Positions 34,326-43,491 of a stretch of 64,000 nucleotides of DNA are shown here, piece by piece. The DNA lies in the NCBI RefSeq assembly GCF_026339875.1, contig NZ_JAPEPZ010000001.1, positions 930,001 to 994,000 on the forward strand, in the 5' to 3' direction. Made by a program: the position numbers and the translations under genes. Position 1 is the first letter of the stretch. The number at the start of each line of letters is the position of its first letter. The DNA is from Streptomyces sp. NBC_01571. GTDB taxonomy: Bacteria > Actinomycetota > Actinomycetes > Streptomycetales > Streptomycetaceae. The notes under the pieces were generated by a model, which worked only from the letters and a program-made list of their open reading frames with translations, searched no databases and was not told the DNA's origin.

Positions 34326-35180
34326 TCACCCGAGTTCGAGCGTGGTGATGCCGTAGACCCGCTCCCGGGCGAACGGCCTGACCGGTCCGGTGTACATGCG
34401 AGCCGTCTCGAAGGAGGGGCTGAGGCCGAACTCCTCGGCCAGGGCCATGCCCGCGGTGTTCGTCCGCGGGACGTCGACGGTGATCCCCCGCCCGGGGGTC
34501 TCCGCGGCCACCGCGCGTAGCAGGGCCCGGGCGTCCTGCGCGGTGTCGGCGAACAGCGGGCCGACGCGCGGACCGTCGAGGGCGGGACGGACGACCGCGT
34601 AGCCGGTGAGCCGTCCGTCCGCGACACGGACGAACGTGCGATGGCCGGGTCCGGCCAGCCACCGTGCGAGGAACCGGGGACGGTCGGCCGGGCAGCAGGC
34701 GCTGTCGTAGGCCGCGATGTCCGCGAGGTCGGCCGCCCCGGCGGGCCGCACTCCCGCCGGCACGGGCGCCGCGGGTACGGTTCCGGTGAATCGGACGGTG
34801 CGGTGGGCGAGCTCGAACCCGGACCGCCGGTAGTTGTCCTGCTGCGCGACCACACCGTCGAGTCCGACGGTCCGGCCGCCCGCGTGCGCCAGGGCCGTCT
34901 TCCACGTGGTGAGACCGTAGCCGCGGCCGCGCAGATCCGGTCGTACGAGATAGAAACCCAGGAAGGCGTAGTCGGCGTCGTAGGTGACGACCGAGACGGC
35001 CGAGACCGGTTCCGCCCCGACCCTGCCGATGAAGAAGCCCTCGGGATCCTGGGCGAAGAAGCTCGGAGCGTCGGACAGCCCCGGATTCCATCCCTCGTCC
35101 GCGGCCCACCCGGCGACCACCGACCAGTCATCGAGCGATGCCTGCGTGACGACGAGGTCCTCGGAACCCGGGAAGGTCAT
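34326..35180 (-). CDS. GNAT acetyltransferase, two-domain type
   Basis: This 284-aa protein has an N-terminal GNAT domain: VVAGWAADEGWNPGLSDAPS, then AFLGFYLVRPDLRGRGYGLT (about residues 74-93), with the RGRGYG acetyl-CoA loop. The C-terminal half resembles the YitH/Acetyltransf_18 module (VRVADGRLTGYAVVRPALDG, then VGPLFADTAQDARALLRAV). ATG 35180 is seven bases after GGAG. Substrate unknown. Confidence 0.87.
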   Translation of the reverse strand: MTFPGSEDLVVTQASLDDWSVVAGWAADEGWNPGLSDAPSFFAQDPEGFFIGRVGAEPVSAVSVVTYDADYAFLGFYLVRPDLRGRGYGLTTWKTALAHAGGRTVGLDGVVAQQDNYRRSGFELAHRTVRFTGTVPAAPVPAGVRPAGAADLADIAAYDSACCPADRPRFLARWLAGPGHRTFVRVADGRLTGYAVVRPALDGPRVGPLFADTAQDARALLRAVAAETPGRGITVDVPRTNTAGMALAEEFGLSPSFETARMYTGPVRPFARERVYGITTLELG

Positions 35181-35380
35181 CTGTGCGCTCCATTCGCTCA
35201 GTGGTGTCGGGTGCCGGCTGCGGAACGTCGGGTGCCGGGGTGCTCGGGGACGCTCCGGGTCGGCCACACCCGCACCGACATCCTTCCGGATCTCCGCGGG
35301 GATTTCAGCGGCCGCCGTCCGGCACACGCCCGGTCGGCCGGAGCGGCCCGGCTCACCGGCGCCGGAACGGACCGAAACCG

Positions 35381-35475
35381 GACCGGACGGCAATCGGATC
35401 GCACATGTCGGGACCGGACCGAACGGCAATCGGATCGCACACGTCCGGACCGGACCGGACGGCAGTCGGGACCGG
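35381..35475. repeat. Direct repeat of 36-bp period (about 2.7 copies)
   Basis: GGCAATCGGATCGCAC starts at 35389 and again at 35425, and GGCAGTCGG at 35461, giving an exact 36-base period with GACCGGAC linkers. Shorter GACCGGACA echoes continue to about 35510. The array lies between the acetyltransferase start and the chaplin stop. The rest of the 391-base gap 35181-35571 shows no gene. Confidence 0.75.
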
Positions 35476-35571
35476 ACGGGCACGGAGAGGGGACCGGACA
35501 CGACCGGACACGTACGAGGCCCCACCGGTCCTGAGCCCGGTGGAGCCTTTCGTCGCCGCGGGAGCGCCGGG

Positions 35572-36318
35572 TCAGCGGAGCGCGGCGGGCCTGAACCGCC
35601 GGTAGAGCACCGCCCCGCCCAGCAGCAGTGCCGCGCTAGCGGCGATCGCGGGCACCGTCTGGTCCGCGCCGGTGTGCGCGAGGGACGCCATGGGCTGTTC
35701 AGCTGCCTGGTACGGCGCCTTCTCGGGCACGATCGCCCTCGTCGGGGGCTTCGGCGCCGGGACGGGCACCACGGGCTGGACGGGCACACCGCCCGAGGTG
35801 TTCGTGGAGGTGTTGCCCACCGAGGCGTTGCCGAGGCCCACCACGTTCACGGAGTTGCCGCTGACGTTCACCGGGAGGTGGACCGGCAGCTGCAGGCCGT
35901 TACCGGAGAGCAGACCGGGAGAATCCTTTCCGCTTCCCTGTGCGAGCGCCCCGCCCGCCGCCGTGCCCGAGGCCCTGTCGGTGTGCGCGCCGACGTTGCC
36001 GGAGCGTGTGCCGCCCGCACCGGGGCCGCGGTCACCGGCACGACTGCCACCGCCCACTCCACGGACGGCGCCGCCGTCGCTCACGTTGGCACAGCTGTTG
36101 CCCGCCGCGGGGTTGAGGAGGCCGGCCACGTTCACGGTGTTCCCGCACGCGTTCACCGGGACGTGCACCGGGAGCTGGATGGTGTCGCCGGAGATCAGTC
36201 CGGGTGAACCCGCCGTACCGCCCTGCGCCGCGGAGTCGGCGTACGCCGGCATCGTCACGGCCAGCGCGCCCGATGCGGCGGCCGCGGCGATCAATCCATT
36301 CCGGGTAACCCGTTTCAT
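35572..36318 (-). CDS. Long chaplin, sortase-anchored surface protein
   Basis: This 248-aa cell-wall protein of the long-chaplin class acts in aerial hyphae and rodlet formation. A signal peptide (about 1-28) is followed by chaplin domain 1 (about 38-80; SPGLISGDTIQLPVHVPVNA, Cys58 and Cys76), a Gly-rich linker, and domain 2 (about 133-175; SPGLLSGNGLQLPVHLPVNV) without cysteines. The sorting signal LAHTG (213-217), a transmembrane helix and an RRFRPAALR tail follow. LAxTG is the preferred SrtE motif. GAGGGA precedes ATG 36318. Confidence 0.95.
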   Translation of the reverse strand: MKRVTRNGLIAAAAASGALAVTMPAYADSAAQGGTAGSPGLISGDTIQLPVHVPVNACGNTVNVAGLLNPAAGNSCANVSDGGAVRGVGGGSRAGDRGPGAGGTRSGNVGAHTDRASGTAAGGALAQGSGKDSPGLLSGNGLQLPVHLPVNVSGNSVNVVGLGNASVGNTSTNTSGGVPVQPVVPVPAPKPPTRAIVPEKAPYQAAEQPMASLAHTGADQTVPAIAASAALLLGGAVLYRRFRPAALR

Positions 36319-36648
36319 AGGTTCCCTCACCTTCCAGACATGGTCGCGGGCACTCACCCGCACCGCGTAAAACGCGAGAGCACCATCCGAGTTATGGCTT
36401 ATCGGGCTTTCACTCCATCGAGCGTCACGTTTATCGAACTACTCCGGGCGCGCTCCGACCGGGCGTCGCCACCTGAGCGTCGGGGTCCCGGATCACCGGG
36501 ACTCCTTCTGGATGCCCGGAGGGTGCGGCAGGCGGGACGGTGCGGACCAGTCGCCCGGAGGCGCGCTCCCGGACCCCCGCCTATCGTGATTCCTGTCGCG
36601 ACCGGGAGGGCATCCCGATCCGGCTTCCCGCCGTCCCTGGAGGCCCGC
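36319..36648. other. 330-base divergent promoter region (chaplin / secreted peptidase)
   Basis: It contains a hairpin, GTCCCGG (36485-36491) with CCGGGAC (36496-36502) and loop ATCA. The part nearest the chaplin start is relatively AT-rich and probably holds its promoter. No further gene was seen. Confidence 0.5.
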
Positions 36649-38232
36649 ATGCTGTCCGTGCACCAACGCTGGACGTGCGTCGGAGCCGGCGCGGCGACAC
36701 TGGCCCTGCTGACGGCGGGACTCCCCTCGTCGGCCGTGGCCGCCGACGCCCCCGATCTGTCCCGCTTCTACCACCAGAGGATCACGTGGGGCGTCTGCGC
36801 GGGTGACGGGATGCCCGCCGACCTCCAGTGCGGGAAGGTGACCGTTCCGCTGGACTACGCGCACCCGCAGAACGGGACCCTGGACATCGCGCTGGCGCGG
36901 TACCGCGCGACGGGCGCCTCGAGGGGGTCCGTGCTGCTGAACTTCGGCGGTCCCGGTGGCGCGGGGGTCCCCGAGCTCGCCGCGGACGACGGCAAGGACT
37001 TCATGGACCTCACCAACGGCTACGACGTGGTGACCTTCGACCCCCGGGGCGTCGGCCGGTCCTCGCCCGTCAGCTGCGGCGAGGGCGCCGACCAGACATC
37101 CGGCGCTGCGGGACCCGCCGCCGACGGCAGCGATCCGCAGGCCGTCCTCAAGGAGCTGCGGAAGGTCGCCACCGCGTGCGCCGCGCACTCCGGCCCGGTG
37201 CTGGCCCACATGGGTACGGTGAACGCCGCCCGGGACCTCGACGTGATGCGGCAGGCGCTCGGCGACAAGAAGCTCAACTACCTCGGTTTCTCGTACGGAA
37301 CCCGCCTGGGCGCGGTGTACGCGGCCCAGTTCCCGAAGAAGACGGGCCGGATGGTGCTCGACGGCGTGGACACGCTCACCGAGTCGATGGCCGAGCAGGG
37401 GCTGGTGGGGGCCGAGGGACAGCAGACCGCCCTGGACGACTTCCTCACCTGGTGCACCGAGGACGTGTCCTGCCCGTTCGGGGAGGATCCGCGCGAGGCC
37501 CGGGAGCAGGTCGTCCGGCTCGTCGCCTCGCTGGACCGGGATCCGGTGCCGACCGGCCTCGGGCCGATGTTCACGGGTCAGGAGCTCGCGGGTGCCGTCG
37601 GCCAGGCGCTGTACAGCCGGCGGATGTGGCCGACGCTGGAGCAGGCTCTCGCCTCGCTCGTCCAGGACGGCGACACCCAGGGGCTCATGCAGTTGTCGGG
37701 CGGCGGCGCCTCCTTGCCCAGGCCGCGTGCGGTGGGTACCCCGCACGCCGGGCTCGTCGACCCCGCGGACATCCCCGTCGACAACCTCCCCGCCGCCTTC
37801 ATGGCGATCAACTGCGCGGACGACCCGGACCGGCCCAGCGCCGAGCGGGCCGCCAAGGACGTCGACGCGCTGCGCGCCGCCTACGACCGGGCGTCGCCGG
37901 TCTTCGGCCGGTACCGGCTCACCCAGGTACTGCTGTGCCACGGGCGCCCCAAGGGCACCGACTACATCCGTGACGACGTGCGCAACGTGCGGACCCCGAA
38001 GATGCTGCTCGTGGGCACCCGCGGGGACCCCGCGACGCCGTACCGCTGGACCGAGGAGACCGCCGCCCGGCTCGGCTCCTCCGCCGTCGTGCTCGACAAC
38101 AGGGGCGAGGGCCACACCGGGTACACCTCCTCCAAGTGCGTGCACCGGAAGGTCGACGACTTCCTGCTGTACGGCTCCCTGCCGGACAACGGCAGTTCCT
38201 GCGGCCCGGAGAGCGGAAGGGACAACCCCTGA
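36649..38232 (+). CDS. Secreted tripeptidyl-aminopeptidase-like alpha/beta hydrolase
   Basis: This 527-aa exported peptidase of the SlpD/SlpE-TAP family has a signal peptide (about 1-33, ending AVAAD). The fold shows the oxyanion motif LNFGGPGGAG, nucleophile Ser215 in GFSYGTRLG, Asp460 in TRGDPATP and His489 in GEGHTGY. The C-terminal SSKCVHRKVDDFLLYG is typical of the TAP-like domain. Such enzymes remove N-terminal tripeptides or amino acids from secreted proteins. ATG 36649 follows GGAGG. Confidence 0.92.
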   Translation: MLSVHQRWTCVGAGAATLALLTAGLPSSAVAADAPDLSRFYHQRITWGVCAGDGMPADLQCGKVTVPLDYAHPQNGTLDIALARYRATGASRGSVLLNFGGPGGAGVPELAADDGKDFMDLTNGYDVVTFDPRGVGRSSPVSCGEGADQTSGAAGPAADGSDPQAVLKELRKVATACAAHSGPVLAHMGTVNAARDLDVMRQALGDKKLNYLGFSYGTRLGAVYAAQFPKKTGRMVLDGVDTLTESMAEQGLVGAEGQQTALDDFLTWCTEDVSCPFGEDPREAREQVVRLVASLDRDPVPTGLGPMFTGQELAGAVGQALYSRRMWPTLEQALASLVQDGDTQGLMQLSGGGASLPRPRAVGTPHAGLVDPADIPVDNLPAAFMAINCADDPDRPSAERAAKDVDALRAAYDRASPVFGRYRLTQVLLCHGRPKGTDYIRDDVRNVRTPKMLLVGTRGDPATPYRWTEETAARLGSSAVVLDNRGEGHTGYTSSKCVHRKVDDFLLYGSLPDNGSSCGPESGRDNP

Positions 38233-38382
38233 CGCACGTCACGGAAACGGCGTGACCCGGTAACACCGACAAGTCGGATACAACCCCTTGTGCTCCCCGG
38301 TCGTCACACTGGGCAGGCGTCGCCCGGCGCGCGCCGCACCGTACGTGACCGACCGTCGTGACCGAAACAGGGGAACCCACCG

Positions 38383-38910
38383 ATGCGCATCAGCTCCGTT
38401 CTCGCCCTCCCGGCCGCCGCCGCGGCACTGCTCCTCGCCGTGCCGCAGAGCAGTTCGGCCGCCGCCGGGTCCGCCCGGCCGGCCGCCGCGGCCCAGCCCG
38501 CCAAGTGCGCCGACAGGTCCGTCGTCGTGCGCGCCCACCAGGCCACCGACCCCAGGGTGGTGCACATCAGCGTCACCAACCGGTCCGCGCGGACGTGCAC
38601 CGTCGACCGCATCCCCACGGTCGTCTTCGGGGATCTCGACGGCGCGGCCCTGCCGGTGCCCGCCGGTGAGAGCGGGCCGTACGCGCTCGGCGCGGGCAGG
38701 ACGGCGTACGCGGCCGTGCGGACCATCGCCGACCCGGCCGACCCCGAGGCCCGCCGGGTGGACTCGATCGGGGTCTCGGCGGACCCCGCACGGTTCGGGC
38801 GTTCCTTCACGGCCCGGGAGCTGGGCGCGGGGGACGCCGTACTCGTGTGGGAGCCGGTCACCACGTGGTGGCAGCCCTCTCAGGCCGCCGCCGACCGGCA
38901 GCTCAGCTGA
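38383..38910 (+). CDS. Secreted DUF4232-like protein
   Basis: This 175-aa exported protein has a signal peptide (about 1-27) and a single beta-sandwich with two cysteines (AKCADRS and ARTCTVDR), VHISVTNRSARTCTVDRIPT and FGDLDGAALPV. This is the general look of the DUF4232 group of secreted actinobacterial proteins. ATG 38383 follows AGGGGAA. Function unknown. Its last eight bases overlap the convergent asnB stop. Confidence 0.75.
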   Translation: MRISSVLALPAAAAALLLAVPQSSSAAAGSARPAAAAQPAKCADRSVVVRAHQATDPRVVHISVTNRSARTCTVDRIPTVVFGDLDGAALPVPAGESGPYALGAGRTAYAAVRTIADPADPEARRVDSIGVSADPARFGRSFTARELGAGDAVLVWEPVTTWWQPSQAAADRQLS

Positions 38911-40744
38911 AGGACACCTCCGGGGAATAGAGGTCCATCCACGTCGCCAGGTCCAGGGTCCGCTCCAGCCCCCGTCGCGACGCCTGCGTGATCTGCGGGG
39001 TGTCGCGGTGGGCGGCCTGGCGGAGCCTGTCCGGGTCGACGAGGTCGAAGACCGGATGCGCCGGCCGGGCCAGCAGGTCCTTCGCGTGGTCCTGGAGGGC
39101 GATCGCGTATTTGGGGTCCTGGGTGGACGGGTAGGGACTCTTGACCCTGTCGTACACGGACTTCGGGATCACGTCCGCGGTCGCCTCCCGCAGCAGGCTC
39201 TTCTCCCGCCCGTCGAAGGACTTCAGGGACCACGGCGTGTTGTACACGTACTCGACGAGCCGGTGGTCGCAGTACGGCACCCGCACCTCGAGGCCGACCG
39301 CCATGCTCGTGCGGTCCTTGCGGTCGAGCAGGACACGTACGAACCGGGTGAGGTGGAGGTAGCAGATCCGCCGCATCCGGTACTCGAAGTCGCTCTCGCC
39401 GTCCAGGCGCCGGATTCCCGCGACGGCCGTGCGGTAGCCGTCGGCGACGTACGCCTTGAGGTCCATCGCCTCGGTGAGGTCGGCGCGCAGGACGTCGGCG
39501 TCGTCGCCGAAGTCGCGCTGGAACCGGACGAGCCACGGGAAGGTGTCGGCGCTGCGGGCCTCCTCGTCGAAGAACTGCAGATAGCCACCGAAGACCTCGT
39601 CGGCGGACTCCCCGGAGAGCGCGACGGTGGAGTGCTCGCGGACGGCCTGGAACAGCAGATACAGCGAGGTGTCCATGTCGCCGAAGCCCATCGGGAGGTC
39701 CCTGGCCCTGATCACCTTGGCGCGGACGTCCGGGTCGGCCAGGGCCTGTGCGTCCAGGACGATGTCACGGTGGTCGGTGCCGGAGGCGCGGGCCACGTCG
39801 TGCACGAAGGGGGTGTCCGGGGTGGCCCGCAGTTCGTCGGCGACGAAGTGGTCGCTCTGGCCGACGAAGTCGACGGCGAAGCTGCGGACCCGCTCCCCGT
39901 GTTCGGCGAGCTGGCGGGCGGCGAGCGCGGTCATGGCGGAGGAGTCGAGGCCGCCGGAGAGCAGCGTGCAGCGCGGCACGTCCGCGACGAGCTGGCGGCG
40001 CACGATGTCGTCGAGGAGCGTGCGCACGGTGGCGACGGAGGTGTCGCGGTCGTCGGTCTGCGGCCGGGTCTCCAGCTGCCAGTAGACGTGCCGGCGCAGG
40101 CCGGAGCGGTCGACGGTGACGACGGTGCCGGGCTCGACCTCGTGCATGCCGTCCCAGATCGCGTGCCCTGGTGTCTTGACGAAGGTGAAGAGCTCCCGCA
40201 GACCGTCGAGGCGGACCCTCGCGCGGGCGAGCGGGTTGGCGAGAATGGCCTTGGGTTCGGAGCCGAACAGGACGCCGTCGGAGGTCGGGTAGTAGTAGAA
40301 GGGCTTGATGCCCATGCGGTCGCGGATCATCACGAGCTTGTCGTGGCGGCCGTCCCAGACGGCGAACGCGTACATGCCGTTGAGCCGTCCGGCGAGCTCC
40401 GCGCCCCATTCCAAATAGCCGCGCAGCACGACCTCCGTGTCGGAGTCGGTCGAGAAGCGGTGACCGCGGCCGGTCAGCTCACGGCGCAGTTCGGTGAAGT
40501 TGTAGGCCTCCCCCGAGTAGACCAGCGCGACCGTGCCCTCCGGGGTCTCGGCGGTCATGGGCTGCCGTCCACCGGGCAGGTCGATGATCGCGAGCCTGCG
40601 GTGGCCCAGGGCCGCGGGGCCCTCGGCCCAGGTGCCGCGGTCGTCGGGGCCGCGGCAGGACATCGTCTCCGTCATCGCATCCAATGTTTCGCCCTCGGCA
40701 CGCAGCTCGCGATCGAAGGAGACCCATCCGGTGATGCCGCACAT
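38903..40744 (-). CDS. asnB: Asparagine synthase, glutamine-hydrolysing
   Basis: This 613-aa enzyme converts aspartate, glutamine and ATP to asparagine. The N-terminal class-II amidotransferase starts MCGITGW with the catalytic Cys2; the synthetase domain has the PP-loop SGGLDSSAMTALAARQ (about residue 262). Length and both active sites are intact, so this is a working AsnB and not a lasso-peptide cyclase, which lacks Cys2. ATG 40744 follows GGAGGT. It diverges from the glutamate-synthase-like gene, forming a nitrogen-metabolism pair. Confidence 0.94.
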   Translation of the reverse strand: MCGITGWVSFDRELRAEGETLDAMTETMSCRGPDDRGTWAEGPAALGHRRLAIIDLPGGRQPMTAETPEGTVALVYSGEAYNFTELRRELTGRGHRFSTDSDTEVVLRGYLEWGAELAGRLNGMYAFAVWDGRHDKLVMIRDRMGIKPFYYYPTSDGVLFGSEPKAILANPLARARVRLDGLRELFTFVKTPGHAIWDGMHEVEPGTVVTVDRSGLRRHVYWQLETRPQTDDRDTSVATVRTLLDDIVRRQLVADVPRCTLLSGGLDSSAMTALAARQLAEHGERVRSFAVDFVGQSDHFVADELRATPDTPFVHDVARASGTDHRDIVLDAQALADPDVRAKVIRARDLPMGFGDMDTSLYLLFQAVREHSTVALSGESADEVFGGYLQFFDEEARSADTFPWLVRFQRDFGDDADVLRADLTEAMDLKAYVADGYRTAVAGIRRLDGESDFEYRMRRICYLHLTRFVRVLLDRKDRTSMAVGLEVRVPYCDHRLVEYVYNTPWSLKSFDGREKSLLREATADVIPKSVYDRVKSPYPSTQDPKYAIALQDHAKDLLARPAHPVFDLVDPDRLRQAAHRDTPQITQASRRGLERTLDLATWMDLYSPEVSFS

Positions 40745-41062
40745 GCGTTACCTCCTGCGTCCGGTTCGCAGGCAGCGCTCCGCGCTCACCTGCACTTACA
40801 GGGTCCCGCGGTCGCTTCCACAAAACCAGTTGTATCCAGCAGCTATACCTTGAGGCTCCGCCCTGCGGGAAAGGGGCGTCAACACGGACGTAACCCGGCC
40901 GGCACAGCGACCCCGTCGATTCCGGCCGCGTTTTGCCCGCCGCGGACCCGTCGACCCCCTCGACGCCGGGCCACCCTCCGCCGGAATCGGCCAAGGGTAA
41001 AGAATTGCCCAACAAGCGGAGAGATCCCGGGACGCTTGCTCCCTTTCGCCCCTTTCCGCCCC
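40745..41062. other. 318-base divergent promoter region (asnB / glutamate-synthase-like)
   Basis: It separates two nitrogen-metabolism genes and must hold both promoters. A less GC-rich stretch at about 40810-40860 is the likeliest asnB promoter. No clear dyad or additional gene was seen. Confidence 0.5.
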
Positions 41063-42658
41063 ATGCGCTTCACTCATGGTGTGCGCCGGATGCTCTCGCT
41101 GCTGTTCGTGGTCCTCGGCCTGGCCGGGGCCCTGACCCTGGCGTGCGCCGTCTCGGCCTGGTGGTGGTGCCTGGCGGGGCTCCTGATGGCACTGACGGCC
41201 GTCGGAGCGCGGGACCTGGCGCAGACCCGCCATTCGGAGCTGCGGAACCTCCCTCTCCTGGGCCATCTGCGCTTCTTCGCGGAAGCCGTGCGGCCACACG
41301 TGCAGCGCCAGGTCGTCGAGCGGAACCACGACGGGCGTCCGTACGACCGTGCGGTGCGCGGCATGGTGTACGCGCGGGCCCGTGGCGCCGAGGCGGAGGA
41401 GCCGTTCGGCACCGAGCACGACGTGTACGGCGGGGGGTACGAGTTCCTGGTGCCGTCGATGAGCCCGGTCGAGGTGCCGGAGAAACCGCCCGTGATCCGC
41501 GTCGGGGGTCCGGACTGCACCCAGCCGTACGACATGGCGCTGCTGAACGTCTCGGCGATGAGCTTCGGAGCGCTGTCCGCGAACGCGGTCCTGGCCCTCA
41601 ACAGGGCGGCGGCGCTGGGTGGTTTCGCGCACGACACCGGCGAGGGCGGTCTGTCGGACCATCATCTGCGCGGCGGCGGCGATCTGGTCTGGGAGATCGG
41701 CACCGGGTACTTCGGCTGCCGGACGGCCGAAGGGGGCTTCGAGGAACGGGAGTTCGCGGACAAGGCGGCGCTGCCGGAGGTCCGGTGCGTGTCGCTCAAA
41801 CTGTCCCAGGGCGCGCACCCGGGCGTCGGCGGGGTGCTGCCCGGGGCGAAGGTGAGCGCCGAGATCGCCCGGGTCCGGGGCGTCACGGCAGGGCGCACCG
41901 TGCTCTCGCCGCCGTACCACCAGGTCTTCTCGACCCCCCGCGAGCTCGTGGGGTTCATCGCCCGGATGCGGCGCTCGGCGGGCGGCAAGCCGACCGGCCT
42001 CAAGCTCTGCGTCGGTTCGCGCCGCCAGTTCCTCGCCGTGTGCAAGGCGATGCTCGCGGAAGGGGTCACACCCGACTTCATCGTGGTCGACGGTTCGGAG
42101 GGCGGCAGCGGGGCCGCGCCCCCGGAGTTCTCCGGCCGGCTCGGAACGCCGCTCACCGAGGGGCTGATCACGGTGCACAACGCCCTCGTCGGCACCGGTC
42201 TGCGCGACCGCGTGCGCGTCGGTGCGAGCGGGAAGGTCGCGACCGGCGCGGACCTCGTCACCCGGCTGCTCCAGGGCGCCGACTACACGAACGCGGCCCG
42301 CGCGATGCTGTTCGCCCTCGGCTGCCGCCAGGCGCAGCGCTGTCACACCAACACCTGCCCGGCCGGCATCACGACCCAGGATCCGCGCCGCGTCCGTGTT
42401 CTGGACGTGGCCGACAAGTCCGTACGGGTGCACCGGTACCAGCGGGCCACGGTCCACAGCGCCACCCGGATCATGGCCGCGATGGGAGTACGGGATCCCG
42501 GTGAGCTCACTCCGAGCCAGCTGCTGCGCCGTACGGACCCGGCGACCGTACGGTCCTACGCGGAGCTCTACGAGTGGCTGGAGCCCGGCGTTCTGCTCGC
42601 CGAGGCGCCGGCCTCCTGGGAGCGGGACTGGGCGGCGGCGGACCCCGACTCGTTCTGA
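41063..42658 (+). CDS. FMN-binding glutamate-synthase-family membrane-anchored protein
   Basis: This 531-aa protein is related to the central domain of GltB. Two N-terminal hydrophobic helices (SLLFVVLGLAGALTLACAV and WWWCLAGLLMALTAVGA) anchor it. The FMN-barrel shows LLNVSAMSFGALSANAV, GEGGLSDHH, VDGSEGGSGAAP and a cysteine motif CRQAQRCHTNTCPAGI, as used for the 3Fe-4S cluster in GltB. It has no amidotransferase domain, so it cannot use glutamine alone. ATG 41063 or GTG 41081 is the start; neither has a strong site. Confidence 0.88.
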   Translation: MRFTHGVRRMLSLLFVVLGLAGALTLACAVSAWWWCLAGLLMALTAVGARDLAQTRHSELRNLPLLGHLRFFAEAVRPHVQRQVVERNHDGRPYDRAVRGMVYARARGAEAEEPFGTEHDVYGGGYEFLVPSMSPVEVPEKPPVIRVGGPDCTQPYDMALLNVSAMSFGALSANAVLALNRAAALGGFAHDTGEGGLSDHHLRGGGDLVWEIGTGYFGCRTAEGGFEEREFADKAALPEVRCVSLKLSQGAHPGVGGVLPGAKVSAEIARVRGVTAGRTVLSPPYHQVFSTPRELVGFIARMRRSAGGKPTGLKLCVGSRRQFLAVCKAMLAEGVTPDFIVVDGSEGGSGAAPPEFSGRLGTPLTEGLITVHNALVGTGLRDRVRVGASGKVATGADLVTRLLQGADYTNAARAMLFALGCRQAQRCHTNTCPAGITTQDPRRVRVLDVADKSVRVHRYQRATVHSATRIMAAMGVRDPGELTPSQLLRRTDPATVRSYAELYEWLEPGVLLAEAPASWERDWAAADPDSF

Positions 42659-42660
42659 CA

Positions 42661-43161
42661 TCAGAACTCCACCGGGTCCCGGACGATCGGGCAGGTCATG
42701 CAGTGTCCGCCGCCGCGCCCCCGTCCCAGCTCGGCGCCCACGATGGTGATGACCTCGATGCCGGCCTTCCGAAACCGCGCGTTGGTGTGGGTGTTGCGGT
42801 CGTAGGTGACGACCACACCCGGTTCGAGGGCGACCGCGTTGTTCCCGCTGTCCCACTGCTGCCGCTCCATCTTCCGGTCCAGGAGCCAGTCCCGGGCCGC
42901 GGGCCGTGCCGTCGTCTGCGCGAGGAGATCGTGCGGCTCGACGACGTCGACGCCGCGCTCGCGCAGCTTCTCCACGTAGTCCGCGTGGTCGCGCCGGGCG
43001 TTCTCCACCCACATGACGTCGTCGAAGAGCAGGTCGCCGGAGTTGGTGGGGGTGAGCCGGCGGTGCGCCAGACCCGGCGCGCAGACCAGCACCCTGCGCA
43101 GTCGGCCGACCTCGGAGTGGACGCCGTACACCGACCGGTTCATGGTGTCCTGACGGGTCAC
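42661..43161 (-). pseudogene. arcA: Arginine deiminase remnant with in-frame internal deletion
   Basis: Normal arginine deiminases have about 400-415 residues; this frame has 166. Residues 7-about 90 are the usual N-terminus ([40 protein letters not shown]). The sequence then jumps, at [13 protein letters not shown] (near 42870), to the extreme C-terminus: [20 protein letters not shown] and [14 protein letters not shown] with the catalytic Cys. The middle, with the catalytic His and acidic residues, is gone, in frame. GTG 43161 still follows GGAGAAAGG. An inactive remnant is the natural reading. It ends two bases from the glutamate-synthase-like stop. Confidence 0.8.
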
Positions 43162-43491
43162 GGGGCGCCTTTCTCCGGATCGGGGGGGACGACGGTTCAG
43201 GAGGTGAGGGACTGGGGAGGCGATCCGGGTACGGCCGCCACCCGGCACGCGGACGATCAGGCCGACGCACCCGACGACCTCGCCCCGATGTGCCTGCGGC
43301 ATGCTCCGGGACCCTGGCCATGGGGGGGCGCCGCAGCTGCGCGCTCTTCCGTTCCGCCCTTGCGCCGGTACGCCTCCGGCTGCGTCATGGAGGTCCTGCG
43401 GCGGTGTCGGGAGCATGAGGGGCGACCCGAGTGACACTAGCAATCAATTACCCCAAATGCCCGATAAGGGAATCAGTCCTATGGTGCTGAT
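43162..43491. other. 330-base gap with divergent promoters
   Basis: It lies between the deiminase remnant and the baeRF-type gene. A relatively AT-rich stretch at 43438-43475 is the probable promoter for the latter. No gene was seen. Confidence 0.45.

Noticed and set aside
38903..40744. Lasso-peptide cyclase
   Set aside because: The amidotransferase Cys2 (MCGITGW) is intact and there are no precursor, leader-binding or protease genes.
38288..41062. Very long N-terminal extension of the glutamate-synthase-like frame
   Set aside because: It runs antisense through asnB and the DUF4232-like gene; the protein family starts near 41063.
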